A stretch of DNA of 32,003 nucleotides from Streptomyces sp. NRRL S-244 (GCF_000717915.1 NZ_JOCX01000043.1:1-32003), one strand, 5' to 3'; positions 16,176 through 26,140 are shown, counted from the stretch's first letter. Notes: generated by a model from the letters alone, not told the origin. Program-made: numbers and translations.

Positions 16176-16967
16176 ATGGAGTCCCAGCCCGCGGAGGCAG
16201 CGGACCAGCCCATCATATCCCTGCGCGGGGCCACGGCCTCGCTCGGCTCGCGCCCCGTACTGCGCGGGGTCGACCTCACCGTCCGGCGCGGCGAGGTCGT
16301 CGCCCTGCTCGGCGCCAACGGCTCCGGCAAGTCCACGGCCGTGCGCGCGGTCGTCGGGCAGGTCCCGCTGTCCGACGGGCAGCTGACGCTGTTCGGCACG
16401 GACTTCAAGCGCTTCCGCGCCTGGTCGCGCATCGGGTACGTCCCGCAGCGCACCACCGCCGCCAGCGGCGTCCCGGCCACCGTCCGCGAGGTCGTCTCCT
16501 CCGGCCGGCTCGCCCGCTCCCGCTTCGGCATCCTCCGCAAGGCCGACAAGGCGGCCGTCGAGCGGGCCCTGGCCCTCGTCGACATGAGCCAGTACGCCGA
16601 CGCCTCCGTCAACGCCCTCTCCGGCGGCCAGCACCAGCGCGTGCTCATCGCGCGGGCGCTCGCCGTCGAGCCCGAACTCCTGATCATGGACGAGCCGATG
16701 GCGGGCGTGGACCTCGCCAACCAGGAGGTCCTCGCCAACGCCCTGCGCGAGCAGGTGGCCGCCGGTTCGACCGTCCTGCTCGTCCTGCACGAGCTGGGCC
16801 CGCTGGAGCCGCTGATCGACCGCGCCGTCGTCCTGCGCGACGGCTGCGTCGTCCACGACGGCCCGCCCCCCGAGGCCGTGGGGCAGCACGCCCTGCCCGG
16901 CCACGACCACGTACACCCCCACGCGGCGCACGACGCCGAGCCGCTCCGGACGGGACTGCTGAGCTGA
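16176..16967 (+). CDS. znuC: Zinc ABC transporter, ATP-binding subunit
   Basis: The 263-residue ATPase powers zinc import. Visible motifs are Walker A GANGSGKST, the Q-loop YVPQRT, the signature LSGGQHQRV, Walker B LLIMDEP and the H-loop in LVLHELGPL. The tail is His-rich (GHDHVHPHAAH), unusual for an ATPase and perhaps zinc-sensing or zinc-buffering. I prefer the ATG at 16176, with GGAGG 8 nt upstream. An earlier in-frame ATG at 16152 overlaps the znuA stop (TAATG) and could be used by translational coupling. The stop overlaps the znuB start. Confidence 0.95.
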   Translation: MESQPAEAADQPIISLRGATASLGSRPVLRGVDLTVRRGEVVALLGANGSGKSTAVRAVVGQVPLSDGQLTLFGTDFKRFRAWSRIGYVPQRTTAASGVPATVREVVSSGRLARSRFGILRKADKAAVERALALVDMSQYADASVNALSGGQHQRVLIARALAVEPELLIMDEPMAGVDLANQEVLANALREQVAAGSTVLLVLHELGPLEPLIDRAVVLRDGCVVHDGPPPEAVGQHALPGHDHVHPHAAHDAEPLRTGLLS

Positions 16968-17833
16968 TGGACCTCCTCGACTACGCCTTCATGCAGCGGG
17001 CCCTGCTCGCGGCCGTCCTGGTCGGCGTCACCGCCCCGGCCATCGGCACGTACCTGGTGCAGCGCCGCCAGGCCGTCATGGGCGACGGCATCGGGCACGT
17101 GGCCATGACCGGTGTCGCGCTCGGCTTCCTGTTCAACGCGAGCCCGGTGTGGATGGCCACCCTGGTCGCGGTCATCGGCGCGGTCGGCATGGAGCTGATC
17201 CGCTCCCGCGGCAAGACCAGCGGCGACATCGCGCTCGCCATGCTCTTCTACGGCGGCCTCGCCGGCGGTGTGATGATCATCAACCTGGCTCCGGGCGGCT
17301 CGACGGCCAATCTGACCAGCTACCTCTTCGGCTCGATCACCACGGTCTCCGCCGAGGACGTCACCGCGGTCGTGATCCTCGCGGCCTTCGTCATCGCCGT
17401 CACCCTCGGGCTGCGCCGCCAGCTGTTCGCCGTCTGCCAGGACGAGGAGTTCGCCCGGGTCACCGGCCTGCCGGTGCGCTTCCTGAACCTGCTGATCGCG
17501 GTCACCGCCGCCGTCACCGTCACCGTGGCCATGCGGATCGTCGGCCTGCTGCTGGTCAGCGCCATGATGGTGATCCCGGTCGCGGCGGCGCAGCGCGTCA
17601 CCCGCGGGTTCACCGCCACCCTGTCGGTGGCCATGGTGATCGGCGTACTGGTCTCGCTCTCCGGTACGACCCTCACGTACTACATCGACGCCCCCTCCGG
17701 CGGCACCATCGTGCTGCTCGCGATCGGCGTCTTCATGGTGATGACGGCACTGTCCACCCCGCTGGCCCGGCGCCGCGCGAACGCGGCCCGCGCCGCCGAA
17801 GAGGTCTGCACGCGCGATGATGTGAAGGTCTAG
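16967..17833 (+). CDS. znuB: Zinc ABC transporter, permease subunit
   Basis: The 288-residue membrane protein has about eight or nine hydrophobic helices and the ABC-3 family pattern. RRQAVMGDGIGHVAMTGVALGF lies near the N-terminus, and the late helices contain MRIVGLLLVSAMMVIPVAAA. It forms the channel for ZnuA-delivered zinc. Its ATG overlaps the znuC stop in a TGATG junction, indicating coupled translation. Zur follows after 60 bp. Confidence 0.95.
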   Translation: MDLLDYAFMQRALLAAVLVGVTAPAIGTYLVQRRQAVMGDGIGHVAMTGVALGFLFNASPVWMATLVAVIGAVGMELIRSRGKTSGDIALAMLFYGGLAGGVMIINLAPGGSTANLTSYLFGSITTVSAEDVTAVVILAAFVIAVTLGLRRQLFAVCQDEEFARVTGLPVRFLNLLIAVTAAVTVTVAMRIVGLLLVSAMMVIPVAAAQRVTRGFTATLSVAMVIGVLVSLSGTTLTYYIDAPSGGTIVLLAIGVFMVMTALSTPLARRRANAARAAEEVCTRDDVKV

Positions 17834-17893
17834 GAAGGTCTGGGGGTACGGCCGCCTGGCACAATGGGCCGAGGCCGATATGAGGAGGAACCG

Positions 17894-18325
17894 GTGGCGA
17901 CTGCGCCTGGCGAGATGAATACCGCGCCAGTACGAGGACGATCCACCCGGCAGCGGGCAGCCGTCGCCGCGGCGCTGGACGAGGTGGACGAGTTCCGCAG
18001 CGCCCAGGAGCTGCACGACATGCTCAAGCACCGCGGTGACTCGGTGGGCCTGACCACCGTGTACCGCACCCTCCAGTCGCTCGCCGACGCCGGCGAGGTC
18101 GACGTGCTGCGCACCAGCGACGGGGAGTCGGTCTACCGGCGCTGTTCCACCGGGGACCACCACCATCACCTGGTCTGCCGCAAGTGCGGCAAGGCGGTCG
18201 AGGTGGAGGGCCCGGCGGTGGAGAAGTGGGCGGAGTCGATCGCGGCCGAACACGGCTATGTGAACGTCGCCCACACGGTCGAGATCTTCGGCACCTGCGC
18301 CGACTGCGCGGCCGCGGGCTCCTAG
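17894..18325 (+). CDS. zur: Zinc uptake regulator, Fur family
   Basis: The 143-residue Fur-family repressor has an N-terminal winged helix (RGRSTRQRAAVAAALDEVDEF, then VGLTTVYRTLQSLADAGEVDV). The C-terminal metal domain has HHHHLVCRKCGK and ends with a second CxxC, CADC, which together form the structural zinc site. Placement behind znuACB identifies it as Zur rather than Fur. The start is the GTG at 17894, with AGGAGG 5 nt upstream. CACAAT at 17860-17865 may be the -10 of its own promoter, giving a short leader, besides read-through from znuB. It should repress znuA through the two boxes at 15130-15166. Confidence 0.93.
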   Translation: MATAPGEMNTAPVRGRSTRQRAAVAAALDEVDEFRSAQELHDMLKHRGDSVGLTTVYRTLQSLADAGEVDVLRTSDGESVYRRCSTGDHHHHLVCRKCGKAVEVEGPAVEKWAESIAAEHGYVNVAHTVEIFGTCADCAAAGS

Positions 18326-18580
18326 AGCCGTACGAGGGCTGCGCCGACCAGCCGATGCGGGTGTCGACGTCCGCGCAGGTCATCCGGACCCCGCCGGCGT
18401 CCACGACGACCCGTATCTCCCCCGTCTTCTCCAGCAGGCCGCCCAGGGCGCGCGCCTGGAGCCGGGGCTGGATCAGGGCCATCACCGGGATGGTCAGCGC
18501 GCCCGCCGCCAGCCCGATCGAGACCGGCCGTAGACGAGCCGTACGCCCTCGTCCACGACCGGTCCTGCATTCGTGTCCAT
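18326..18580 (-). pseudogene. Decayed YcxB-like membrane protein gene
   Basis: From an ATG at 18580 the frame reads MDTNAGPVVDEGVRLVYG and soon stops. After a one-base frame change near 18525 a convincing segment appears: a hydrophobic helix (SIGLAAGALTIPVMALI), then GLLEKTGEIRVVVDAGG and VDTRIGWSAQPSY. This is the order of the central part of YcxB-family proteins, but the stretch before the helix is too short. The C-terminus is missing where the frame runs antisense into zur. It looks like a remnant with an internal deletion, a frameshift and 3' truncation. No ribosome site is obvious. Confidence 0.55.
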
Positions 18581-18587
18581 GACAGCG

Positions 18588-18630
18588 GATCCCAGCCCGG
18601 GGGCGCCGGGGCCCCCGAGGCCCTGGGATC
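18588..18630 (-). terminator. Terminator overlapping the uppS stop codon
   Basis: GATCCCAG (18588-18595) pairs with CTGGGATC (18623-18630), with an inner G/C-rich stem. The 5' arm on the minus strand begins inside the uppS stop codon. It should isolate the recO-uppS transcript from the YcxB remnant. Confidence 0.7.
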
Positions 18631-19450
18631 AGCCGGCCGAGCCCTCCGCCTGGTTCGGGACGGCGCCGCCGAAGCGGCGGTCGCGCTGGGCGTACTCCAG
18701 GCAGGCCGCCCACAGGTTGCGACGGTCGAAGTCCGGCCACAGCACGTCCTGGAAGACCATCTCGGCGTACGCGCTCTGCCAGAGCAGGTAGTTGGAGGTG
18801 CGCTGCTCGCCGCTCGGCCGCAGGAACAGGTCCACGTCCGGCATGTCCGGGTAGTACATGTACTTCGCGAAGGTCTTCTCGTTGACCTTCGACGGGTCCA
18901 GCCTGCCCGCTGCCACGTCCCGCGCGATGGCCTGCGCCGCGTCCGCGATCTCCGCGCGGCCGCCGTAGTTCACGCAGAAGTACAGGGTCATCGCGTCGTT
19001 GTCGACGGTCTGCTCCTGGGCGACCTGGAGCTCCTGGACGACCGACTTCCACATCTTCGGCATCCGGCCGACCCAGCGGATCCGGATGCCCAGCTCGTTC
19101 ATCTCGTCGCGGCGGCGCCGGATGACGTCGCGGTTGAAGTTCATCAGGAAGCGGACCTCGTCGGGCGAGCGCTTCCAGTTCTCCGTCGAGAAGGCGTACA
19201 GGGAGAGGTTCTTGACGCCCATCTCCAGGCAGCCCTTGAGCACGTCGAGCACGACGCCCTCGCCGACCTTGTGGCCCTCGGTGCGCGGCAGGCCGCGCTC
19301 CTTGGCCCAGCGGCCGTTGCCGTCCATGACCACCGCGACGTGGTTGGGGACGAGCTCGCCGGGGATCTTCGGCGGGCGCTCACCGGACGGGTGCGGCTCG
19401 GGAACCTTGTACTCCCGGCGAGAGCGTCCCAGAATCCCGCGTCGTGCCAT
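18629..19450 (-). CDS. uppS: Isoprenyl transferase (undecaprenyl diphosphate synthase family)
   Basis: The 273-residue cis-prenyltransferase condenses isopentenyl diphosphate onto an allylic primer to make the lipid carrier for cell-wall synthesis. [19 protein letters not shown] holds the catalytic Asp near residue 43 and the diphosphate-binding residues. [11 protein letters not shown] and the C-terminal [18 protein letters not shown] are also diagnostic. The final product length cannot be read from sequence. The start at 19450 has AGGAGC 7-8 nt upstream. It lies 11 bp downstream of recO, so the two form an operon. Confidence 0.94.
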   Translation of the reverse strand: MARRGILGRSRREYKVPEPHPSGERPPKIPGELVPNHVAVVMDGNGRWAKERGLPRTEGHKVGEGVVLDVLKGCLEMGVKNLSLYAFSTENWKRSPDEVRFLMNFNRDVIRRRRDEMNELGIRIRWVGRMPKMWKSVVQELQVAQEQTVDNDAMTLYFCVNYGGRAEIADAAQAIARDVAAGRLDPSKVNEKTFAKYMYYPDMPDVDLFLRPSGEQRTSNYLLWQSAYAEMVFQDVLWPDFDRRNLWAACLEYAQRDRRFGGAVPNQAEGSAG

Positions 19451-19461
19451 GTGTCCAGCTC

Positions 19462-20208
19462 CTATTTCTCGACGTATCGCAGGGAGCGTAGCCCGCGCTC
19501 CAGATGCCAGTGCAAATAGGCGGAGACGAGCCCGCTGCCCTCCCGCACGTACCGCGCCTCGCAGGCGTCCGCATGCCCCCAGTCGCCCGTCAGCAGCGCG
19601 CTGAGCAGGGCGATGGCCTCCGACGAGGGTACGACGCTGCCGGCCACCCGGCAGTCCCCGCAGACGACCCCGCCCGCGGCGACCGAGAAGTGCCGGTTGG
19701 GGCCGTGGATGCCGCACTTCGCGCAGTCCGTGAAGCTGGGCGCGTAGCCGTTGACGGCGAGGGAGCGCAGCAGGAACGCGTCGAGGATGAGGTTCGGCTC
19801 GTGCTCCCCGCGCGAGAGCGTGCGCAGGGCACCGATCAGCAGCAGGTACTGCTGTACGGCGGGCTCGCCCTCGTTCTCGGTGAACCGCTCGGCGGTCTCC
19901 AGCATCGCGGTGCCGGCGGTGTAGCGGGCGTAGTCGGTGACGATGCCGTTGCCGTACGGGGCGATGATCTCGGTCTGGGTGCAGAGCGGGAGGCTGCGGC
20001 CGATCAGCTCGCTGCCCCGGGCGAAGAACTGCACGTCGGCGTGGGAGAAAGGTTCCAGCCCGGCGCCGAACTTGGACTTCGTACGCCGCACCCCGCGGGC
20101 GACGGCCCGCACCCGGCCGTGGCCCCGGGTGAGGAGCGTGATGATGCGGTCCGCCTCACCCAGCTTCTGGGTGCGCAGCACGATGCCGTCGTCGCGGAAC
20201 AGACTCAT
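19462..20208 (-). CDS. recO: DNA repair protein RecO
   Basis: The 248-residue recombination mediator loads RecA in the RecFOR pathway. The N-terminal OB fold starts [23 protein letters not shown], with [21 protein letters not shown] following. A helical domain comes next, and the four-cysteine zinc site is CAKCG...CGDC. The ATG at 20208 has no good ribosome site. GACAAT stands 6 nt upstream in a context almost identical to that before dusB, suggesting a leaderless mRNA. It is first in the recO-uppS unit. Confidence 0.95.
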   Translation of the reverse strand: MSLFRDDGIVLRTQKLGEADRIITLLTRGHGRVRAVARGVRRTKSKFGAGLEPFSHADVQFFARGSELIGRSLPLCTQTEIIAPYGNGIVTDYARYTAGTAMLETAERFTENEGEPAVQQYLLLIGALRTLSRGEHEPNLILDAFLLRSLAVNGYAPSFTDCAKCGIHGPNRHFSVAAGGVVCGDCRVAGSVVPSSEAIALLSALLTGDWGHADACEARYVREGSGLVSAYLHWHLERGLRSLRYVEK

Positions 20209-20238
20209 GCGCCCATTGTCGCCTGTGCGGGCACGGCG

Positions 20239-20280
20239 GAAGGCCCTCCGCCCGGACACGGGTCCGGACGCAGGGCCTTC
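20239..20280 (-). terminator. Terminator of the NCS2 permease gene
   Basis: GAAGGCCCT (20239-20247) pairs with AGGGCCTTC (20272-20280), and CCGGAC with GTCCGG forms an inner stem with a 4-nt loop. It lies between the permease stop and recO. Confidence 0.75.
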
Positions 20281-20294
20281 ACCCCTTGGGAGGG

Positions 20295-21863
20295 TCAGGA
20301 GGCGGGCGCGGCCTCCTCGTCCGCGTCGGCCTTCACGGCGGTGGCGGCGGCTGCGCTCACGGCGGCGCCGACCGTGGCCTCGGCCACCGTCTCGGCCTCG
20401 GCCGTCGCCGCCGCTTCGGCCGGGGCCCCGGTCTCCGGCGCGGCTTCCTCCACGGCCGGGGGCGCCGCCTGGGCGGGCACCGCGGCCGGTGCGGCGCCGT
20501 GCGCATCGTCCTTGGCCAGGCCGTTGAAGATCAGGTTGAGCACGATCGCGGCCGAGGCACCGAGCGTCACACCACTGTTGAGGAGCGAGGAGAGGTCCGC
20601 GTCCATGTGGTCCTTGAAGAAGGCCGGGACGGTGGCGGGGAGCAGCGCGAAGGCCAGGGATACGCCCACGACCAGCGCGTTCTTCTCCTCCTTGAGGTCG
20701 ACCTTGGCGAGGGTCTGGATACCGGCCAGGGCCACCATCGCGAACATCACCGTCGCCGCGCCGCCGAGCACTCCGTGCGGGACGGCCGCGACGATCGCGG
20801 CGGCCTTGGGGATCAGCCCGAGCAGGATCATGAAGACGCCCGCGGCGACCACGACGAAGCGGCTCTTGACCTTGGTCATCCGGACCAGGCCGACGTTCTC
20901 GGCGAAGGCCACGTACGGGAAGGAGTTGAGGACGCCGCCGAGGGCGGTCGCTGCGCCGTCGGCGCGCAGGGCGCGGGCCACGGTCTCGCTGTCGATGTCC
21001 TTGCCGACGATGTCTCCGACGGCGTACGTGTCACCGGTCGTCTCGACCATGGTGATCAGCATGACGATGAGCATCAGCAGGATCGGGAACCAGGCGAACT
21101 TCGGTGCTCCGTAGTGGAACGGGGTGGTGACGCCGATCCAGTCCGAGTCGCTCACGCCGCCGAACTTGGCGTCACCGAGCAGGAACGCGACGACCGTGCC
21201 GCCGACCAGGCCGAGCAGGATGGAGATGCTGGAGACGAAGGGCTTGCCGAGCTTCATCAGGACGAGGATGAAGAGCATCGTGCCGCCGGCGTACGCGAAG
21301 TTCTTCGGGTCGCCGAAGTCGGGGCTGCCGACGCCGCCCGCGGCGTCGTTGAGGCCGACGGGGATCAGCACGATGCCGAGGACGGTGATCACCGTGCCGG
21401 TGACGACCGGCGGGAAGAGCCGCATGACCGCCCGGAACGCCTTGGGGGGCAGCCAGGCGAAGGCGAAGGTGGCGATGCCGGCCGTGATGACCGCGCCGTA
21501 GATGACGAGCAGGCCCGCCGTACCGCCGCCGGCTCCGAGCCCGATGGCGATCATCGGGGAGACCGCGGTGAAGGTGACGCCCTGGATCAGCGGCAGGCGC
21601 GCGCCGATCCGGCCTATGCCCCACGCCTGGATGATCGAGGCGATGCCGCAGGTCAACAGGTCGGCGTTGATCAGGTAGACCAGCTGCTCGGTGGTCAGGC
21701 CGAGGGCACCGCCCACGATGATCGGGACGATCACCGCACCGGCGTAGAAGGCGAGTACGTGCTGGAAGCCGTACAGCGCGAGCTTGGGGAGGGGGAGCAC
21801 CTCGTCGACCGGGTGCGTGCTCTGCTCTCCGTTGGCGGAAAGCCGGGCGGCGACACGTGCCAT
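20295..21863 (-). CDS. NCS2-family uracil/xanthine permease
   Basis: The protein has 522 residues. About fourteen helices show the NCS2 pattern: GFQHVLAFYAGAVIVPIIVGGALG at the start, LIQGVTFTAVSPM, then ETTGDTYAVGDIVGKDID and NSFPYVAFAENVGLVRMT, the regions that carry the substrate-binding Glu and Gln/Glu residues. The NSFPY...NVG segment resembles xanthine/urate rather than uracil members, but this is a lean, not proof. The last 65 or so residues are an Ala/Glu/Pro-rich tail without a fold signature, predicted cytoplasmic. The ATG at 21863 is preferred over a TTG at 21881 because a GAAGGGCAAGG purine stretch precedes it. It is alone in its unit, with a long structured upstream region. Confidence 0.9.
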   Translation of the reverse strand: MARVAARLSANGEQSTHPVDEVLPLPKLALYGFQHVLAFYAGAVIVPIIVGGALGLTTEQLVYLINADLLTCGIASIIQAWGIGRIGARLPLIQGVTFTAVSPMIAIGLGAGGGTAGLLVIYGAVITAGIATFAFAWLPPKAFRAVMRLFPPVVTGTVITVLGIVLIPVGLNDAAGGVGSPDFGDPKNFAYAGGTMLFILVLMKLGKPFVSSISILLGLVGGTVVAFLLGDAKFGGVSDSDWIGVTTPFHYGAPKFAWFPILLMLIVMLITMVETTGDTYAVGDIVGKDIDSETVARALRADGAATALGGVLNSFPYVAFAENVGLVRMTKVKSRFVVVAAGVFMILLGLIPKAAAIVAAVPHGVLGGAATVMFAMVALAGIQTLAKVDLKEEKNALVVGVSLAFALLPATVPAFFKDHMDADLSSLLNSGVTLGASAAIVLNLIFNGLAKDDAHGAAPAAVPAQAAPPAVEEAAPETGAPAEAAATAEAETVAEATVGAAVSAAAATAVKADADEEAAPAS

Positions 21864-21911
21864 CTCTGCCTTGCCCTTCAAGAGGTAGGTAAACGAGAGG
21901 AATCTGGTTAT

Positions 21912-21951
21912 CCCTGGCGAAGTGGGTCGTTATCCCGTTGGTTCGCCAGGG
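21912..21951 (-). promoter_or_regulatory. Inverted repeat over the probable permease promoter
   Basis: CCCTGGCGAA (21912-21921) and TTCGCCAGGG (21942-21951) are exact inverted copies 20 bp apart. GTTATCCC occurs at 21907-21914 and again at 21929-21936, 22 bp apart. On the minus strand CTGACA (21958-21953), an 18-nt spacer and GATAAC (21934-21929) could be the promoter, so the repeat overlaps it. Either a repressor site or an RNA stem in the leader would fit. Confidence 0.5.
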
Positions 21952-22219
21952 TTGTCAGTGCGTTCACGTGAATCGAAGCCCCGCTGTGTTAACGGCGGCG
22001 TCTCGTCGTGTGACCGGAATTGAACGCCTGTGGGGGCGCTCACAGGTATCGTGGACTTCCACAAAGTGTTGACCTCTGGAGAGCCGAGGTCTGTAGGTAT
22101 CTCCAGTGGCGGATGTCTCCGCAAGGGCGTAATGCCGGCGGCCACAAAACCCGTACGTGCAGGTCACGGGTCCGTTCATGTGTCCAATGGGTGGACGGCC
22201 GAGGCCGGAACGCGCGAAT
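21952..22219. other. Gene-free stretch with several small inverted repeats
   Basis: I see no convincing gene. It contains CCTGTG-N8-CACAGG (22027-22046), GTGGA-N2-TCCAC (22051-22062), GACCTC-N9-GAGGTC near 22071-22091, and CTGGAGA-N17-TCTCCAG (22076-22106). Short frames on both strands lack family similarity. It may hold a leader of the permease mRNA, a small RNA, or both. Confidence 0.5.
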
Positions 22220-22256
22220 CCCCCCTTCACCCAGAGTGTGAAGGGGGGTGGTTTCA
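22106..22256 (+). ncRNA. Candidate small RNA between permease and TerB genes
   Basis: TTGACC (22069-22074) and TAGGTA (22094-22099) are 19 nt apart and could start a plus-strand transcript near 22106. The hairpin at 22220-22248 followed by TGGTTTCAG could end it, giving about 150 nt. No protein-like frame fits inside. This is position and signal evidence only. Confidence 0.25.
22220..22248. terminator. 11-bp hairpin CCCCCCTTCAC / GTGAAGGGGGG
   Basis: The arms at 22220-22230 and 22238-22248 pair perfectly around a 7-nt loop. The hairpin sits about 90 bp past the TerB-domain gene stop, so it can terminate that minus-strand gene. It can also terminate a plus-strand transcript, where TGGTTTCAG follows. 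Confidence 0.65.
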
Positions 22257-22337
22257 GTCGCACGAGGCCGGATCGTTACCCCGCCGAAGGCCTACCGAGC
22301 CCGTACCGAGGCCGAACCGAGGCCGTTTCGGTCAGCG

Positions 22338-23033
22338 TCACGGCGCCCGGACCGCCGACAGCAGGCGGGACACGTCCTCGGAGGCGATCCGCAGGGCGGC
22401 GCCCACCGTGGCGAGCACCTCGCGCTCGGCCGGGGTGTACGGGCCGTCCGCGAGGGCGATCCGCGCCCCCTGGAGCAGGATCGATTCTCGTCCGGGCCCG
22501 GCCAGGTGCGGAGCCAGCGGTTCCAGGGCCTCGTGGAGCTCTATCGCCAGCGCCGCCCCGCAGCACTCGGGGACGTCGTACAGCCCGAGCCGGCCCTCGT
22601 CGGTGGCCAGCGCCTCCACCAGGGACTCCAGCTGCTCCTCCGTGCAGTCCTGGAAGCCCGCCGCCCGTACGGCCGACACGGCGGCCTCCAGCGCGCCGCG
22701 CGAGGCGGTCCCGCCGGCCGCCAGGACGGCCAGCGTCACGGTGTGCACGGCGTCGCGCAGCATCGCCGAGAAGCGGGTGGTGGTCAGGTGGTCGAGGACC
22801 TCGGTCTCGAAGCGCTCCCGGCATCCCTGGCACTCGATGACGGGCCCGGCCGCTCCGCGCGGCAGCAGCGGGACTCCGAGGACCGTGAACCGGCGGCGCC
22901 CGGTGCGCCGGCGGTAGTTGCGGTCGCCACCGCAGTCGGGGCAGAAGAACTCCCCGTCACCCACGGTGCTCCAGGTGGTACGGATGCCCCAGACCGTCAG
23001 CTTCCGGCCGTCCCCACCCCGAACTGGCAGCAC
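22338..23033 (-). CDS. TerB-domain protein with N-terminal zinc ribbon
   Basis: The protein has 231 residues. The N-terminus holds CPDCGGDRNYRRRTGRRRF and a later CQGC, a zinc-ribbon-like pair of CxxC motifs. The remainder is helical and matches the TerB/TerB-like fold (repeat-like segments TASRGALEAAVSAVRAAGF and YTPAEREVLATVGAALRIA). Despite the family name, a role in tellurite resistance is not implied; no ter operon is nearby. The start is the GTG at 23033, with GGAGGT 5 nt upstream. It diverges from the SDR gene. Function unknown. Confidence 0.78.
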   Translation of the reverse strand: MLPVRGGDGRKLTVWGIRTTWSTVGDGEFFCPDCGGDRNYRRRTGRRRFTVLGVPLLPRGAAGPVIECQGCRERFETEVLDHLTTTRFSAMLRDAVHTVTLAVLAAGGTASRGALEAAVSAVRAAGFQDCTEEQLESLVEALATDEGRLGLYDVPECCGAALAIELHEALEPLAPHLAGPGRESILLQGARIALADGPYTPAEREVLATVGAALRIASEDVSRLLSAVRAP

Positions 23034-23077
23034 GTCGCACCTCCGTCACCTTCCGGCAGCATCGCCGGTTTGGCGTG

Positions 23078-23107
23078 ATGTTAGCCACATCGATGAGGAT
23101 CCGTCAG
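23078..23107 (-). promoter_or_regulatory. Promoter of the TerB-domain gene
   Basis: On the minus strand CTGACG (23107-23102), an 18-nt spacer and TAACAT (23083-23078) resemble a housekeeping promoter 45 bp before the GTG. Confidence 0.5.
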
Positions 23108-23193
23108 TCGTGTGACAAGACAACCTGCGCCACCCAGGGGACTTGGCCGAACTGCGCCCCCGCCGGTCTCCGTTTTTCCCTAGGCTCTGCCGC

Positions 23194-23952
23194 GTGAACG
23201 AGAAGTCCTGTCTGGTGACCGGGGCCGCGAGCGGCATCGGCAAGGCCACCGCCCTGTTGCTGGCCCGCTCCGGCGCCCGGGTCACCGCGGCCGACATCAA
23301 TGGCCCCGGGGTCGGGAAACTGCGTACGGAACTGGCCGCCGAGGGCATCGGCATCACCGTGGTGGCGGGTGACGTCGCCGATCCGGAGGCCAACCGGGCG
23401 ATGGTCGACGCGGCCGTGGAGGCGTACGGGAGGCTCGACGTCGCCGTGGCGAACGCCGGGGTGCTCCCTCTTTCGGACGTCAACGAGACCAGCCCCGAGG
23501 ACTGGGACCGGGTCATGGCGATCGACGGCCGGGGCATGTTCCTGACCTGCAAGTACGCGATCGAGGCGATGACCGCGCAGGAGCCGCCCGGCGGGGCGCT
23601 GGTCTGCGTGTCCTCGGTCTCGGGGGTGGCCGGGCAGGCCCGGCAGGCGGCGTACGGGCCGGCGAAGTTCGTGGCGTCGGGGCTGACCAAGCACCTGGCG
23701 GTGGAGTGGGCGGCGCGCGGGATCCGGGTCAACGCGGTGGCCCCCGGCACCATCCGTACGGAGCGGGTGCTGGCGCTGAAGGACGAGCCGGGCGGCCCGG
23801 AGTACCTGGCGGAGGTCTCCGCGGCCCATCCGATGGGCCGCCTCGGCGAGCCGGAGGAGGTGGCCCGGGTCATCGCGTTCCTGGCCTCCGACGCGGCCTC
23901 GTTCGTGACGGGCGCGATCCTGCCGGTGGACGGCGGCTACCTGGCCCGCTGA
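23194..23952 (+). CDS. Short-chain dehydrogenase/reductase
   Basis: The 252-residue classical SDR has a Rossmann nucleotide site TGAASGIGKATALLLARSGA, with an acidic residue after the second strand (TAADING) that favours NAD over NADP. It also has ANAG, the catalytic Ser in CVSSVSG, the YGPAK active site and the C-terminal GAILPVDGGYLAR. The product is probably an oxidoreductase for a hydroxy or keto substrate; specificity is not readable. The start is the GTG at 23194. TAGGCT (23181-23186) is 7 nt before it and there is no ribosome site, so it looks leaderless. It is a single-gene unit ending at a terminator shared with leuA. Confidence 0.9.
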   Translation: MNEKSCLVTGAASGIGKATALLLARSGARVTAADINGPGVGKLRTELAAEGIGITVVAGDVADPEANRAMVDAAVEAYGRLDVAVANAGVLPLSDVNETSPEDWDRVMAIDGRGMFLTCKYAIEAMTAQEPPGGALVCVSSVSGVAGQARQAAYGPAKFVASGLTKHLAVEWAARGIRVNAVAPGTIRTERVLALKDEPGGPEYLAEVSAAHPMGRLGEPEEVARVIAFLASDAASFVTGAILPVDGGYLAR

Positions 23953-23966
23953 CTCCGGGAAAGGCG

Positions 23967-24000
23967 GAACCCCGCCCCTCCGGAGGGAGGGACGGGGTTC
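23967..24000. terminator. Bidirectional terminator between SDR and leuA
   Basis: GAACCCCG (23967-23974) pairs with CGGGGTTC (23993-24000), and CCCTCC with GGAGGG continues the stem after one mismatch. It lies between the convergent stops of the SDR gene and leuA. Confidence 0.82.
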
Positions 24001-24012
24001 ACGTACGAGGGG

Positions 24013-26105
<2,093 letters not shown>

Positions 26106-26134
26106 GTGACACCGCCATGACCTGCTGTCACATT
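26106..26134 (+). promoter_or_regulatory. Promoter of the M4 protease gene
   Basis: GTGACA (26106-26111), a 17-nt spacer and CACATT (26129-26134) precede the ATG at 26141 by 6 nt. The match supports a leaderless mRNA and that ATG as the start. Confidence 0.5.
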
Positions 26135-26140
26135 GCCGGG

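Noticed and set aside
16103..18274. A 723-codon minus-strand frame across znuC, znuB and zur
   Set aside because: His/Asp/Arg/Glu-rich antisense product overlapping three well-supported genes.
20286..21971. A 561-codon plus-strand frame across the NCS2 permease
   Set aside because: Low-complexity Asp/Arg/Glu/Gly product with no membrane or domain signal; antisense shadow of the permease.
21864..22337. A purine riboswitch in the permease leader
   Set aside because: I could not find the conserved three-way-junction core of the guanine/adenine class or another class I know. The repeats are better described without a name.
22132..22917. A plus-strand gene starting at the ATG near 22132 with AAGGG upstream
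   Set aside because: The frame runs through a strong hairpin and antisense to most of the TerB-domain gene, with no domain similarity.
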